Part shown: piece after piece, positions 12,578-12,736 of the stretch
Position numbering within the stretch: position 1 is the first letter of the stretch
Layout: each line of letters opens with the position of its first letter
Source of the DNA: an uncultured Clostridia bacterium
GTDB lineage: Bacteria > Bacillota > Clostridia > Christensenellales > Borkfalkiaceae
Reading direction: 5' to 3'
Assembly: GCA_958419945.1 (NCBI GenBank)
Contig: CATZIC010000057.1
Span: forward strand, 1-12,736
Length of the DNA: 12,736 nucleotides
Translations under genes and position numbers: made by a program
Notes under the pieces: generated by a model
The model's database searches: none
What the model was told of the DNA's origin: nothing
The model's input: the letters and a program-made list of their open reading frames with translations, nothing else

Positions 12578-12630
12578 AGTGCCCGGCGTGATAGTGCAGG
12601 CACGAAAGACTAAAAACAAATTGTAACCGC

Positions 12631-12648
12631 CTTTTGCGAGAGCAAAAG
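12631..12648 (+). other. GNRA hairpin inside the repeat unit
   Basis: CTTTTGC (12631-12637), loop GAGA, GCAAAAG (12642-12648). Perfect 7-bp stem with a GNRA tetraloop, typical of structured RNA or of dispersed palindromic repeats. Confidence 0.5.
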
Positions 12649-12689
12649 CGTGTAGCATATATGAGTTAGTAAGTTAAAGCCAAGCGGAG

Positions 12690-12736
12690 CAAGTCCTCTC
12701 ATCTTTTTTTCATACACTGATAGAGGAGTTGAACGG
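12690..12736 (+). repeat. post-tRNA repeat, copy 2, with tRNA-Leu 3' fragment
   Basis: CAAGTCCTCTCATC (12690-12703) is identical to 14 bases of tRNA-Leu (12461-12474). It is followed immediately by the second copy of the direct repeat (12703-12736). Compared with the first copy, 37 bases, the acceptor end and most of the terminator, are missing between the two parts. The unit runs to the window edge, so more copies may follow. Confidence 0.8.

Noticed and set aside
12521..12610. Lysine-riboswitch-like start (GATAGAGG)
   Set aside because: The conserved AGTA and CGCCGAAG elements of the L-box are absent, and no lysine gene follows.
12441..12626. 61-codon plus-strand ORF
   Set aside because: It starts inside tRNA-Leu, crosses the terminator and covers the repeat unit; no ribosome binding site.

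Overview
The window looks like chromosomal DNA of an AT-rich member of the Bacillota, most likely an uncultured Clostridia-type bacterium. This rests on strong AAGGAGG-type ribosome binding sites, sigma-A promoters close to TTGACA-17-TATAAT, a long tRNA cluster in which every gene encodes its CCA end, and a polyamine transport operon headed by an XRE-cupin regulator. No 16S gene or other lineage marker is present, so the assignment below phylum is a guess.

Layout. (1) Positions 1-3488: accessory-looking, visibly more AT-rich DNA. It carries the 3' part of a large RecD-like superfamily 1 helicase that is cut by the window edge, a doubtful 62-codon ORF that overlaps its stop, and an RlaP-type nucleotidyltransferase. 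(2) 3489-4777: two small orphan genes, each with its own promoter: a 62-residue zinc-ribbon protein and a two-helix membrane protein with a bacterial PH-like domain. (3) 4778-5341: an intergenic stretch with a terminator, copies of a dispersed repeat, and a consensus promoter followed by two palindromic operators. (4) 5342-10977: XRE-cupin regulator, potA, potB, potC and potD, all on the plus strand and mostly overlapping or abutting. This is a complete spermidine/putrescine ABC importer: PotA the ATPase, PotB and PotC the membrane pair, PotD the binding protein. (5) 10978-11761: gene-free DNA packed with hairpins, including a compact possible four-way junction, and with two long repeat copies. 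(6) 11762-12481: seven tRNA genes (Gly-TCC, Arg-TCT, His-GTG, Gln-TTG, Lys-TTT, Lys-CTT, Leu-TAG) behind one consensus promoter. (7) 12482-12736: a strong terminator and a repeat unit that contains fragments of the tRNA-Leu 3' end in both orientations.

How it works together. The regulator probably controls its own promoter, and possibly the importer by readthrough, through the TAAACYRAAAGTTTA sites just after the predicted transcription start. PotA and PotD are both much longer than usual. PotA carries a second copy of its C-terminal TOBE-like region. PotD has extra acidic segments and a C-terminal membrane anchor in place of a lipoprotein signal.

The best candidates for something undescribed are the tRNA-Leu-derived repeat at the right end, the four-way-junction element after potD, and the helicase with its uncharacterised N-terminal half. 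No CRISPR array, transposase or rRNA was seen.
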